Origin: JACVRW01 sp963825345
GTDB taxonomy: Bacteria > Actinomycetota > Thermoleophilia > Solirubrobacterales > Thermoleophilaceae
Direction: 5' to 3'
Length of the DNA stretch: 64,000 nt
Assembly (NCBI GenBank): GCA_963825345.1
Contig: CAWGSQ010000012.1
Span: forward strand, 620,001-684,000
Below the pieces are notes generated by a model. It saw nothing but the letters and a program-made list of their open reading frames with translations. It searched no databases and was not told the DNA's origin. Below are positions 49,925-58,266 of this stretch, piece by piece. Numbering within the stretch: position 1 is the stretch's first letter; the number at the start of each line of letters is the position of its first letter. The translations under genes were made by a program, and so were the position numbers.

Positions 49925-50875
49925 CTAGAAGTAGCCCTCCTTCTTGCGGTCCTCCATCGCTGCCTCCGAGACGCGATCGTCGGCGCGCGTCTCGCCGCGC
50001 TCGGTGATCCGGGTGGCGGCGATCTCGGCCACCACGTCCTCGAGCGAGGATGCGGAGGAGGCCACCGCTCCGGTGCAGCTCATGTCGCCGACCGTGCGGA
50101 AGCGAACCGATTCCTCGAAGGCCTCCTCACCGGGCAGCAGCTCCACGAAATCGGAGACCGCGTAGAGCATCCCGTCGCGCTTGAACACCTCGCGCTTGTG
50201 GGCGAAGTAGATCGGCGGGAGGTCGATCTTCTCCTCGGCGATGTACTGCCACACGTCGAGCTCGGTCCAGTTCGAGAGCGGGAACACGCGCACGTGCTCT
50301 CCTGGCTTCACGAAGCCGTTGTAGATGTTCCATAGCTCCGGCCGCTGGTCCTTCGGGTCCCACTGGCCGAAGTCGTCGCGGAAGGACATGATGCGCTCCT
50401 TCGCCCGGGCGCGCTCCTCGTCGCGGCGCGCGCCGCCGAAGGCAGCTTTGAAGCCGTGCTCCTCGATCGCGTCGAGCAGCGTGACCGACTGAAGCCGGTT
50501 GCGGGAGGATCGCGGGCCGTTTTCCTCGACCACGCGGCCGTTGTCGATCGAGTCCTGCACCGAGGCCACGATCAGCCGGGCGCCGAGGTCCTCGACCATG
50601 CGGTCGCGGTACTCGATCACCTCGGGGAAGTTGTGGCCCGTGTCCACGTGCATCACCGGGAACGGCAGCGCTCCCGGGTGGAACGCCTTTCGCGCCAGGT
50701 GGAGCAGCACGGCGCTGTCCTTGCCGCCCGAGAACAGCAGCACGGCACGGTCGAGTTCCGCGGCAACCTCGCGGATCACGTGGATCGCCTCGGACTCGAG
50801 GGCCCGTAGATGTGAGATCTCGTAACTCAAGTCTTCGTCGCGCCGGAGGATAGGGGGCGCTGGGCTAGTGGTCAT
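49925..50875 (-). CDS. cysD: Sulfate adenylyltransferase subunit 2
   Basis: A 316-residue PP-loop ATP pyrophosphatase. LRALESEAIHVIREVAAELD, the PP-loop VLLFSGGKDSAVLLHLARKA, FPVMHVDTGHNFPEVIEYRD, AAFGGARRDEERARAKER and FPLSNWTELDVWQYIAEEKI are diagnostic. ATG 50875 follows the cysH stop after 10 bases. It works with CysN. Confidence 0.96.
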   Translation of the reverse strand: MTTSPAPPILRRDEDLSYEISHLRALESEAIHVIREVAAELDRAVLLFSGGKDSAVLLHLARKAFHPGALPFPVMHVDTGHNFPEVIEYRDRMVEDLGARLIVASVQDSIDNGRVVEENGPRSSRNRLQSVTLLDAIEEHGFKAAFGGARRDEERARAKERIMSFRDDFGQWDPKDQRPELWNIYNGFVKPGEHVRVFPLSNWTELDVWQYIAEEKIDLPPIYFAHKREVFKRDGMLYAVSDFVELLPGEEAFEESVRFRTVGDMSCTGAVASSASSLEDVVAEIAATRITERGETRADDRVSEAAMEDRKKEGYF

Positions 50876-50885
50876 AGGCGCGGTG

Positions 50886-51497
50886 TCAGACGTGCAGACC
50901 GCACTCGGTCTTTTCCTGCCCCGCCCAGCGGCCCTCGCGGCCGTTGCCGGGCAGTGTGCAGGGAGCGCAACCGATCGACTCGTAGCCCCGGTCGTGCAGG
51001 GGATGGTAGGGAAGATCGTGCTCGTGCACGTAGGTCCACACGTGGCCGTCGGTCCACTCCGCGAGCGGGTTGAACTTCCAGACATCGCGCGCCTCGTCCC
51101 ACTCCACGGCCTGAGATTCCGCCCGCGTGGGCGACTGCTCGCGCCGGATGCCGGTGATCCAGGCGTCGGCGCCGGCCAGCGCCTCACTGAGCGCATCGAC
51201 CTTGCGGCGGCCGCAGCAGTTCGACGCGCTCCAGGGCGTGCCGTTCGGTGGCGTGGCATCCACCACCTCGACCTTGAGCCCGTAGCGGTCCTCGACCTTG
51301 CGCCAGACCTCGTAGGTCTCCGGGAAGAGCACTCCCGTGTCGATCGTGAAGACGCGCGCGCTCGGCTCGATCCGCATGAGCATGTCGATCAAGACCGACT
51401 CCTCCTTCTGGAAGGAGCAGGCCATGACGAGGCTCGGATGGTGGCGCTCGATGGCGAGCCGGAGGGTGTCCTCGGCGGCCACGGCTAGATCGCGCAT
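50886..51497 (-). CDS. cysH: APS reductase (thioredoxin-dependent adenylyl-sulfate reductase)
   Basis: A 203-residue PP-loop reductase producing sulfite from adenosine 5'-phosphosulfate. VMACSFQKEESVLIDMLMR, FTIDTGVLFPETYEVW, and the 4Fe-4S ligand pairs in SNCCGRRKVDAL and SIGCAPCTLPG mark it as the APS (not PAPS) type, in keeping with the lack of an APS kinase here. The C-terminal redox Cys is in KTECGLHV. It is a little shorter than many homologues because the N-terminus is brief. Its start overlaps the sulfite reductase stop by 13 bases. Confidence 0.94.
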   Translation of the reverse strand: MRDLAVAAEDTLRLAIERHHPSLVMACSFQKEESVLIDMLMRIEPSARVFTIDTGVLFPETYEVWRKVEDRYGLKVEVVDATPPNGTPWSASNCCGRRKVDALSEALAGADAWITGIRREQSPTRAESQAVEWDEARDVWKFNPLAEWTDGHVWTYVHEHDLPYHPLHDRGYESIGCAPCTLPGNGREGRWAGQEKTECGLHV

Positions 51498-53308
51498 TCG
51501 CCCTCACCCCGGATCACCTGGAAGGGCTCCTTGCGCTGCCAGTCGATGAAGTGAGCCATGTTCTCGAGGCTGAACTCCACCGGCAGGGCCAGGTCCCGGA
51601 CCTCGTCCTCGAAGCGGATGCCCTCCACCCGCTCGGCGAACTCGTTGAAGGCCTCGCCGTCATTGCGCTCCGCCTCGTACATCCGGATCCAGCGCTCCAC
51701 CGCGTCCGGCACGCGCTTGGCCGGCAGGCGCACCTTCAGCCGGGTGCCGTAGAGCACCTCACCGCCCTCGTAGTTGCCGCCGATGTGGGCGACGTAGGCG
51801 GGGATCGTGTGCTCGCCGACCTTGATCGACGCGCCGTAGAACCCGATGTTCGCGATGTGGTGCTGGCTGCAGCCGTTCGGGCAGCCGGACATCTTGATGT
51901 GCACCCGCTTGGTGAGCGGGTCCTCGATGCCCATCGACTCGATCCGCTCGCGCACCGCGTGGTTCAGGCCCATCGAGCTGGTGATGCCGAGCTTGCACGA
52001 GTCCGTGCCGGGGCAGCTCACGACGTCGTTGATCTCATCCACGCCGGCGTCGCCCAGGCCGAGCTCGGACAGCGCCTGCCAGACCTCGTACACGGTCTCG
52101 TCGCGCACCCAGCGCAGCACCAGGTTCTGATGGACGGTCGTGCGGCAGTAGCCGCCCGAGTAGTCGCGCATGATCTGGGCGAGGCCGCGGAACTGCTCGG
52201 GCGTTAGGTCGCCACGGACCACCTTCACCTGGACCGCCGAGAACCCGGCCTGCCGCTGCGGCACCACGCTCGTGGCGCTCCAGCGCTCGAAGTCGCTGCC
52301 GTCGCCGTTCGGGCTCGCGTAGGTCGAGGGGATCCCGGGGGCGCCGGCCTCCTCGTCGTCGATGAAGAGCAGCGGGCCCGGGTCGAAGTCGCGCTCGGCG
52401 ACCCAGTCGCCCTCGAGCTCCTCATCCACCTGGCGCGCGAGCTCCTCGATGCCGTACTTGTCCACGAAGACCTTGATGCGCGCGCGTGCGCGGTTCTTGC
52501 GCAGCCACTCCTGGCGGTCGAAAATCCGCATAACGGCCTCGGTGACCTTGAGGTACTCGCCGTCGTCCGCCGTCACGAACTCGCGCAGCGTCGGCGCCAC
52601 GCGGGGCATGATCGACGTGCCGCCGCCCACCCGCATCTCGAAGCCCTTCACGCCGTCGCGGATGCGCGGGATGAAGGCCACGTCGTGGATGCCGGTGATC
52701 GCCCGGTCCTCGTCCGTGGCGGTGAAGGCGGTCTTCACCTTGCGCGGCATGAGCTGCGTGGTGGGGTGGCGCACGAAGTAGCGCACGTACGCGCCCGCGT
52801 ACGGCGTGGGATCGAAGAGCTCGCCCTCGCAGACGCCGGCCCACGGGTCGCCGGTCACGTTGCGCATCGTGTTGCCGCAGCCCTCGCGGCTCGATAGGCC
52901 GCTGTCCGAGAGTTCGCGGATCGCCTTGGCGGCGTCACGCAGCGGGATGTGGTGGAGCTGGATGTTCTGGCGAGTGGTGATGTGGCCCTTGTTGAGCGGC
53001 GCGTATGTCTCCACCACGTCCGCGAAGGCCTCCATCTGCTCCGGCGTGATGCCGCCGAAGGGCAGCTTCACGCGGATCATCTGCACGTCCGCCTGGCGCT
53101 GTCCGTAGACACCCTGCTTCAGGCGGAAGCCGATGAACTGGTCCTCGGGCGTCTGGCCCTCGAGGAACTTCTCCGCCTCGTTGTCGAAGTCGTCGAACTC
53201 GCGCTCGAGGATCGGGATGATGTGCCCTGGCACGTCCTCCCGGATCTCAGGATTGTCGAGCGACCCTGCCTTGCCCTTGCGCTTCGGAGGCGCGGAAAGC
53301 GGTTCCAT
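51485..53308 (-). CDS. sir: Ferredoxin-type sulfite (nitrite) reductase
   Basis: A 607-residue siroheme/4Fe-4S reductase from ATG 53308. Two ferredoxin-reductase-like half domains are visible: HITTRQNIQLHHIPLRDAAK, then GCGNTMRNVTGDPWAGV; and GYCRTTVHQNLVLRWV. The cluster and siroheme Cys are in SCPGTDSCKLGIT (CxxxxxC) and KMSGCPNGCSQHHIANIG (CxxxC). It reduces sulfite to sulfide. The YC pair in GGYCRT may correspond to the Tyr-Cys cofactor of mycobacterial SirA. It is the first gene of the operon, with a palindrome upstream. Confidence 0.92.
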   Translation of the reverse strand: MEPLSAPPKRKGKAGSLDNPEIREDVPGHIIPILEREFDDFDNEAEKFLEGQTPEDQFIGFRLKQGVYGQRQADVQMIRVKLPFGGITPEQMEAFADVVETYAPLNKGHITTRQNIQLHHIPLRDAAKAIRELSDSGLSSREGCGNTMRNVTGDPWAGVCEGELFDPTPYAGAYVRYFVRHPTTQLMPRKVKTAFTATDEDRAITGIHDVAFIPRIRDGVKGFEMRVGGGTSIMPRVAPTLREFVTADDGEYLKVTEAVMRIFDRQEWLRKNRARARIKVFVDKYGIEELARQVDEELEGDWVAERDFDPGPLLFIDDEEAGAPGIPSTYASPNGDGSDFERWSATSVVPQRQAGFSAVQVKVVRGDLTPEQFRGLAQIMRDYSGGYCRTTVHQNLVLRWVRDETVYEVWQALSELGLGDAGVDEINDVVSCPGTDSCKLGITSSMGLNHAVRERIESMGIEDPLTKRVHIKMSGCPNGCSQHHIANIGFYGASIKVGEHTIPAYVAHIGGNYEGGEVLYGTRLKVRLPAKRVPDAVERWIRMYEAERNDGEAFNEFAERVEGIRFEDEVRDLALPVEFSLENMAHFIDWQRKEPFQVIRGEGECAI

Positions 53309-53324
53309 CGTAGGAAAGTACCAA

Positions 53325-53339
53325 AACCCGGTCGGGATT
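53325..53339. promoter_or_regulatory. Imperfect palindrome upstream of the sulfate-assimilation operon
   Basis: AACCCGGTCGGGATT matches its own reverse complement at 10 of 15 positions. It lies 17 bases upstream of the sir start and 34 before the divergent amidase. Such CCGGTCGGG-type sites resemble operators of Rrf2-family regulators of sulfur or iron-sulfur genes; this is a weak inference. Confidence 0.35.
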
Positions 53340-53372
53340 CCTCCCTTTATCGGCAACAGTAGGCTGAACCTC

Positions 53373-54803
53373 ATGGATGCCACTGGTCTGGCTGGACAGG
53401 TCCGCTCCGGAGAGGTCTCGCCGAAGGAGCTGACGGAGGCCGCCATCGAGCGCATCGAGGCGCTAAACGGCGAGCTGAACGCCGTGATCCACCCGCTCTT
53501 CGAGAAGGCGCTCGCGACCGAGCCGGCCGACGGCCCGTTCCGGGGCGTGCCCTTCCTGCTCAAGGATCTCGCCTGTCACTCGGCGGGGGATCCCATGCAC
53601 GAGGGCATGGGCTTCCTTAAGCGGATCGGCTGGGTCGAGGAGGAGGACACCTGGCTGGCGCGCCGCTTCCGCGAGGCTGGGTTCGTATTCCTCGGGAAGA
53701 CGAACACCCCCGAGCTCGGAATCCTTCCGACCACCGAGTCCACGGCCTACGGGCCGGCTCGCAACCCGTGGGACCCCACGCGCTCGACAGGCGGCTCGAG
53801 TGGCGGTTCCGCTGCCGCGGTGGCGTCGGGGATGGTGCCGATCGCCCACGCGAACGACGGCGGCGGCTCGATCCGGATTCCGGCCTCCTGCTGCGGCCTG
53901 GTCGGCCTGAAGCCCTCACGGGGCCGCGTCTCGCTCGCGCCGGAGTTCGGCGACTTCATGTCGGGCCTCGTGGCGGAGCTCGTGGTGGCGCGCTCGGTTC
54001 GCGACGCGGCGGCGCTGCTCGAGTGGGTCGCGGACCCGCCGCCCGGGGAGCCCTATTACGCACCGGACCGCGAGCGCTCGTACAACGACGAGGTGGGAGC
54101 CGATCCCGGCCGCCTGCGCATCGGCCTGATGACGCGCCCCCCGGGTGGCCAGTTCGAGGCTCACGCCGACTGCGTGGCCGCGGCCGACGAAACGGCGCGG
54201 CTGCTCGAGTCGCTCGGGCATCACGTCGACGCCTCCTACCCGAACGCACTCGACGACGAGGGCTACATCGAGAAGTTCCTGGTCCGCTGGTCGAGCAACA
54301 CGGACTACTGCCTGCGCTACTGGGAGCGCAAGACGGGTCAGCCGATCGGTCCCGACGACGTCGAGCCGCTCACCTGGGCGCTGGCCGACCAGGGTCGCTC
54401 GCACTCCGCTGCCGCGTATCTGGAGGCTATGGAGTACGCGCAGGCCGTGGCGCGCGAAGGCGCGAACTGGTGGAGCGAGTACGACCTGCTGTTGACGCCG
54501 ACCATGGCGCTGCCGCCGGCGGAGATCGGGGAGATCGGCAACGGTGACGAGGAGAACCCGCTGATGCCGATCGTGCGCGCGACGCCGTACGCCATCTTCA
54601 CCGCGGGCTTCAACTCGTCGGGCCAGCCGGCCATCTCATTACCGATGCATTGGTCCGAGGACGGCCTGCCGATCGGGATCCAGCTGGTGGCTGCGTACGG
54701 CCGCGAGGATCTGCTCCTGCGCGTGGCGGCCCAGCTCGAGCAGGCACAGCCCTGGGCGGCTCGGCGGCCGCCGCTGGCAGCCGCCGAGCCGGCTACGCGC
54801 TGA
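53373..54803 (+). CDS. Amidase signature family enzyme
   Basis: A 476-residue amidase from ATG 53373. The Ser-cisSer-Lys triad is visible: Lys64 in FLLKDLACHS, cis-Ser in STGGSSGGSAAAV (142-143) and the nucleophile in NDGGGSIRIPASCCGLVGLK (Ser166). The Gly/Ser-rich signature is complete. The family hydrolyses carboxamides. The substrate is unknown. It is divergent from the sir operon and converges on the ABC permease, overlapping by 11 bases. Confidence 0.9.
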   Translation: MDATGLAGQVRSGEVSPKELTEAAIERIEALNGELNAVIHPLFEKALATEPADGPFRGVPFLLKDLACHSAGDPMHEGMGFLKRIGWVEEEDTWLARRFREAGFVFLGKTNTPELGILPTTESTAYGPARNPWDPTRSTGGSSGGSAAAVASGMVPIAHANDGGGSIRIPASCCGLVGLKPSRGRVSLAPEFGDFMSGLVAELVVARSVRDAAALLEWVADPPPGEPYYAPDRERSYNDEVGADPGRLRIGLMTRPPGGQFEAHADCVAAADETARLLESLGHHVDASYPNALDDEGYIEKFLVRWSSNTDYCLRYWERKTGQPIGPDDVEPLTWALADQGRSHSAAAYLEAMEYAQAVAREGANWWSEYDLLLTPTMALPPAEIGEIGNGDEENPLMPIVRATPYAIFTAGFNSSGQPAISLPMHWSEDGLPIGIQLVAAYGREDLLLRVAAQLEQAQPWAARRPPLAAAEPATR

Positions 54804-55569
54804 CTGCGCGCCGGTATTTGTAGACCGAGAGCGTCCCGAAGACCGCGATGAGGCCGACGCACCACGCGACCGCCGCCCAGACGTCGTTGCCGGCCGGCGT
54901 GCCCACGAACAGTGCACGGGTGGCGTCGACGACCGTGCTGAACGGGTTCGCGTTCGAGAACGCCTCGATCGCCGGCGGCATCGACTCCGGCGGCACGAAC
55001 GCGGACGACGCGAAGGTGAGCGGGAAGATCACCATGAAGCCGAGGGCGTTGGCGCCCTCCGCTGAGCCTGAGATCAGCGCGACGTACGCGAACACCCACG
55101 AGAACGCATAGCCGAACAGCAGCAGCAGTCCGAACCCGGCGACCACCTCGAGCGGACTCGTCGAGAAGTTGAAGCCCACGAGCAGGCCCACGACGACCAT
55201 CACGGTGAGCGAGACGATGTTCGTGGCGACGTCCGCGAACGTCCGGCCCGCGAGCACCGCCGAGCGCGCCATGGGGAGCGAGCGGAAGCGGTCGATCAGG
55301 CCCTTGCTGAGGTCGTCGGATAGGCCGATCGCGGTGACGAAGCCGCCGAACGCCATGGTCTGAGCGATGATTCCGGGCATCAGGAAGTCCGTGTAGTCGT
55401 CGAAGCCCGGCGTTTGGATCGCGCCGCCGAACACGTACACGAACAGCAGCACGAACATCAGCGGCTGGATCGTGAAGGACACCCACAGGTCCGGCTGCCT
55501 CGGGATCCGAAGCAGGTTGCGCTTCGCGACGACGGCGGTGTCGCTGATGACGTATGGAAGGGCGCTCAT
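54793..55569 (-). CDS. ABC-2 type permease (DrrB-like)
   Basis: A 258-residue, six-TM permease. The start VISDTAVVAKRNLLRIPRQP, FVYVFGGAIQTPGFDDYTDF and LSDDLSKGLIDRFRSLPMAR are the usual ABC-2 family signatures, close to the DrrB daunorubicin exporter type. GTIQP-like hydrophobic segments and FPLTFASSAFVPPESMPPAI support it. It works with the ATPase encoded just before it (overlap of four bases). Confidence 0.88.
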   Translation of the reverse strand: MSALPYVISDTAVVAKRNLLRIPRQPDLWVSFTIQPLMFVLLFVYVFGGAIQTPGFDDYTDFLMPGIIAQTMAFGGFVTAIGLSDDLSKGLIDRFRSLPMARSAVLAGRTFADVATNIVSLTVMVVVGLLVGFNFSTSPLEVVAGFGLLLLFGYAFSWVFAYVALISGSAEGANALGFMVIFPLTFASSAFVPPESMPPAIEAFSNANPFSTVVDATRALFVGTPAGNDVWAAVAWCVGLIAVFGTLSVYKYRRAVSA

Positions 55570-56558
55570 GCGGCCGCCTCCTCGCGCGACTCCTCTTCCA
55601 CTTCCTGGCCCTTCTTCTCGTGCTCGGCCGCGTGGCCGGTGAGCACGATGAAGACGTCGTCGAGCGTCGGCCGCCTCACGGCGATATCCGAAATCCCCAC
55701 GTCCGCGCCGTCGAGCCGGCGCACAGCCTCCGCGATCCCGCCTCGCTCGCGAGCCAGCGGCATCACGAGGATGCCGTGCTCGCACTTCGGTCGTTCGTCG
55801 GTGAGCGGCGCGAGCGCCTCGATGGCGGCGGGCTCCTGGTCGTAGGCCTTCAGCGTCACCTCGAGGCGCTCACCGCCGACTCGGCTCTTCAGCTCGTCCG
55901 ATGTGCCCTCCGCGATCACCTGGCCGTGGTCGATCACCGCAATGTGGTCCGCGAGCCTGTCCGCCTCGTCGAGGTACTGCGTGGTGAGCAGCACGGTCGT
56001 GCCGGCGGCCACGCGCGCCTCGATCGTCTCCCAGAGCTGAAGGCGGCTGCGCGGGTCGAGCCCCGTGGTGGGCTCGTCGAGGAACAGCACCGGTGGGCGC
56101 GCCACCAGCGCCGCCGCGAGGTCGAGCCTGCGGCGCATCCCGCCGGAGTAGGTCTTGGCAAGCCTGTCCGCCGCGTCGGTCAGCGAGAAGCGCTCGAGCA
56201 GCTCGCGCGAGCGCTCCTTCGCCGGACGCCTTCCCAGGTGGTAGAGCCGCCCGACCATCTCGAGGTTCTCGAAGCCGGTGAGGTTCTCGTCGACGGCCGC
56301 GTACTGGCCGGCGAGCCCGATGTGGGCGCGGAGCGCCGCCGCGTCCTTCACCACGTCGAGGCCCGCCACATGCGCGCTGCCGCCGTCGGGCGGCAGCAGC
56401 GTCGTGAGGATGCGCACCGCGGTGGTCTTGCCGGCCCCGTTCGGGCCCAGCAGGCCGAGGATCGTGCCCGCCGGTGCTCGCAGGTCGATCCCGTCGAGCG
56501 CCCTCACGTCGCCGAACGACTTGGTCAGTCCCTGAACCTCTATCGCTGCGTCTGCCAT
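55566..56558 (-). CDS. ABC transporter ATPase (DrrA-like)
   Basis: A 330-residue ATPase from ATG 56558. Walker A GLLGPNGAGKTTAVRILTTL (38-45), signature TYSGGMRRRLDLAAALV, Walker B VLFLDEPTTGLDPRSRLQLW and the H-loop side TVLLTTQYLDEADRLADHIA are complete. The C-terminal DUF4162-like domain is ~100 residues (GGERLEVTLKAYDQEPAAI). It energises drug or lipid export with the DrrB-like permease. Confidence 0.92.
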   Translation of the reverse strand: MADAAIEVQGLTKSFGDVRALDGIDLRAPAGTILGLLGPNGAGKTTAVRILTTLLPPDGGSAHVAGLDVVKDAAALRAHIGLAGQYAAVDENLTGFENLEMVGRLYHLGRRPAKERSRELLERFSLTDAADRLAKTYSGGMRRRLDLAAALVARPPVLFLDEPTTGLDPRSRLQLWETIEARVAAGTTVLLTTQYLDEADRLADHIAVIDHGQVIAEGTSDELKSRVGGERLEVTLKAYDQEPAAIEALAPLTDERPKCEHGILVMPLARERGGIAEAVRRLDGADVGISDIAVRRPTLDDVFIVLTGHAAEHEKKGQEVEEESREEAAA

Positions 56559-56592
56559 GCGAGGCACTTTAGGCATCGTGGAAGATGCGCCC

Positions 56593-57060
56593 ATGCGTCG
56601 CTTCAACCTCACCGATCCGGACATCACCTACGACTCCGAGGACCCCGAGGGCTTCCGGGCCGGCATGTTCCGGATGGGCCCCGATCTGGGCGCCAAGGAG
56701 ACCGGCACGACCCTCTACCACCTGCCGCCCGGCGAGGCGCTCTGTCCCTACCACTACGAGTACGGCGAGGAGGAGTGGCTGCTCGTGGTCGAGGGCCGGC
56801 CGCACCTGCGGACGCCCGACGGCACCGAGCAGCTCGACCCGCTCGACGTCGTCTTCTTCCCAAAGGGTCCCGACGGCGCCCACAAGGTCTGGAACGAGGC
56901 GGACGAGCCCGCCCGGGTCCTGATGTGGTCAACGCTCGTCTGGCCCACGGCGACCGCATACCCGGACAGCGACAAGGTCGGCGTCTGGGCGGCGGTCGAG
57001 GACAAGCTGATCGTCAAGCGGTCCAGCAACGTCGATTACTACGACGGCGAGAAGCCATAA
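56593..57060 (+). CDS. Cupin-domain protein
   Basis: A 155-residue single cupin. LYHLPPGEALCPYHYEYGEE and EEWLLVVEGRPHLRTPDGTE hold the metal-binding motif 1 positions (HYEYGEEEW), while motif 2 is PKGPDGAHKVWNEAD. Such small cupins bind or modify sugars or other ligands; the function is not clear. ATG 56593 is chosen by the adjacent conserved RRFNL start. It converges on the epsilon-like gene, overlapping by 22 bases. Confidence 0.8.
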   Translation: MRRFNLTDPDITYDSEDPEGFRAGMFRMGPDLGAKETGTTLYHLPPGEALCPYHYEYGEEEWLLVVEGRPHLRTPDGTEQLDPLDVVFFPKGPDGAHKVWNEADEPARVLMWSTLVWPTATAYPDSDKVGVWAAVEDKLIVKRSSNVDYYDGEKP

Positions 57061-57275
57061 CCCCAAGGAGGCTCGGGCGAGGTTCGCTTCGCGCCCTCCA
57101 TCAGCCCCGCGCGCAGCCACGGGCTGATCGCGGGGCCGGGGTCCGCGGGAGGGGGTGCTGTGTCCCGCATGAACTGCTCGATCGCCGCTGCGATCGCGGC
57201 GGCCTCCTCGGGGGAGGCCGACTGGCGGAGCTCGATGCGGGGCCTCGCCGGGCTCTGCTTTCCGTTGCGGCCCAT
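57039..57275 (-). CDS. Acyl-CoA carboxylase epsilon-subunit-like small protein
   Basis: About 78 residues from ATG 57275 (an ATG at 57299 adds eight). The SASPEEAAAIAAAIEQFMRD helix, a Pro/Ala linker (TAPPPADPGPAIS) and PWLRAGLMEGAKRTSPEPPW are the usual outline of the epsilon subunits of actinobacterial acyl-CoA carboxylases, which bridge alpha and beta. The match is by pattern only. It is normally beside the beta subunit gene; here that gene is 5 kb away on the same strand. Confidence 0.55.
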   Translation of the reverse strand: MGRNGKQSPARPRIELRQSASPEEAAAIAAAIEQFMRDTAPPPADPGPAISPWLRAGLMEGAKRTSPEPPWGYGFSPS

Positions 57276-57297
57276 GCGGCGGATAGCGTAACGGTGC

Positions 57298-58245
57298 ATG
57301 CCTGACGTGCTCGTGTTCCCGCAGGAGGCGGTTCTCCAGGCTCTCGACCCGGAGGAGGCGATCGAGCGCGTGCGCGACGGCTTCGTGGAGTACGCCGGGA
57401 GCGAGTGGCAGATGCCTCCGAAGACCTATCTGGACGCGTTTCCCCACGGGGACTTCCGCGCGATGCCTGCCAAGGGCGCGGGGCTGGCGATCCTCAAGTG
57501 GGTCACGTCGTTTCCGGCCAACCCCGCCGCCGGGCTGCCGGTGGTGATGGGTGTGATCTGCGTCTCGTCGATCTCGGACGGGCGCCCGCTCGCGCTGGTC
57601 GACGTCCGCTCCATCACGGCCCTGCGGACGGGCGCGGTGGCGGTGGTCGCAGCCCAGGAGCTGGCGCGCGAGGACGCCTCGAGCGTGGGCATGATCGGCT
57701 GCGGCCTCCACGGCACCTGGGCCGCGCGCTGCCTGGCGGCGGCCGAGTACGGCCCGGGGATCTGCTTCGACCCGGACCCCGAGGCCGCGGGCCAGCTCGC
57801 GGGCGAGCTCGGATGGGAGGTCGGCAGCCGCGAGGACGCGCTCGCGTGCGACGTGGTCACGTGCGTGACCCCCGGCAACGAGCCGGTCGTGCACGCCGAC
57901 GACCTGCGGCCGGGGGTCCACCTCAACATGCTCGGTGCCGACGCTCCGGGCAAGGCCGAGGCCGACGTCGAGGTGATCGCGGGGGCCGAGATCTTCTGCG
58001 ACGACTGGGAGCAGGCCAGCCACGGTGGCGAGCTCACCGGCGCCGTGGAGGCGGGGCGTCTGACGCGCGAGCAGGTCACCGAGCTGGGGGAGGTGCTGAC
58101 AGGCTCCCATCGGGGGCGCTCGGGCCCCGATGGGGTTACCCTGTTCGACTCAACCGGCCTGGCGATCCAGGACCTGGCGCTCTGCCTGGCACTGCTGGAA
58201 GCGCATCGCGCAGGACGGGTGCGTGCGGACACAGTCCGGTTCTAG
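57298..58245 (+). CDS. Ornithine cyclodeaminase / mu-crystallin family enzyme
   Basis: A 315-residue NAD(P)-dependent enzyme. The N-terminal half has AKGAGLAILKWVTSFPANPA and ALVDVRSITALRTGAVAVVA (RTGA motif, carboxylate binding), then the Rossmann domain ASSVGMIGCGLHGTWAARCL. DVVTCVTPGNEPVVHADDLR and the FDSTGLAIQDLALCLALLEA end are family marks. Members are ornithine cyclodeaminases, alanine dehydrogenases or imine reductases; this one is undetermined. The genes at 58267-61834 follow in the same direction. Confidence 0.87.
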   Translation: MPDVLVFPQEAVLQALDPEEAIERVRDGFVEYAGSEWQMPPKTYLDAFPHGDFRAMPAKGAGLAILKWVTSFPANPAAGLPVVMGVICVSSISDGRPLALVDVRSITALRTGAVAVVAAQELAREDASSVGMIGCGLHGTWAARCLAAAEYGPGICFDPDPEAAGQLAGELGWEVGSREDALACDVVTCVTPGNEPVVHADDLRPGVHLNMLGADAPGKAEADVEVIAGAEIFCDDWEQASHGGELTGAVEAGRLTREQVTELGEVLTGSHRGRSGPDGVTLFDSTGLAIQDLALCLALLEAHRAGRVRADTVRF

Positions 58246-58266
58246 CCGGCCCCCGACTTCGAAAGC

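Noticed and set aside
57061..57297. Considered as non-coding gap between cupin and cyclodeaminase genes
   Set aside because: A leftward small protein with an epsilon-subunit-like pattern fills it, though with modest confidence.
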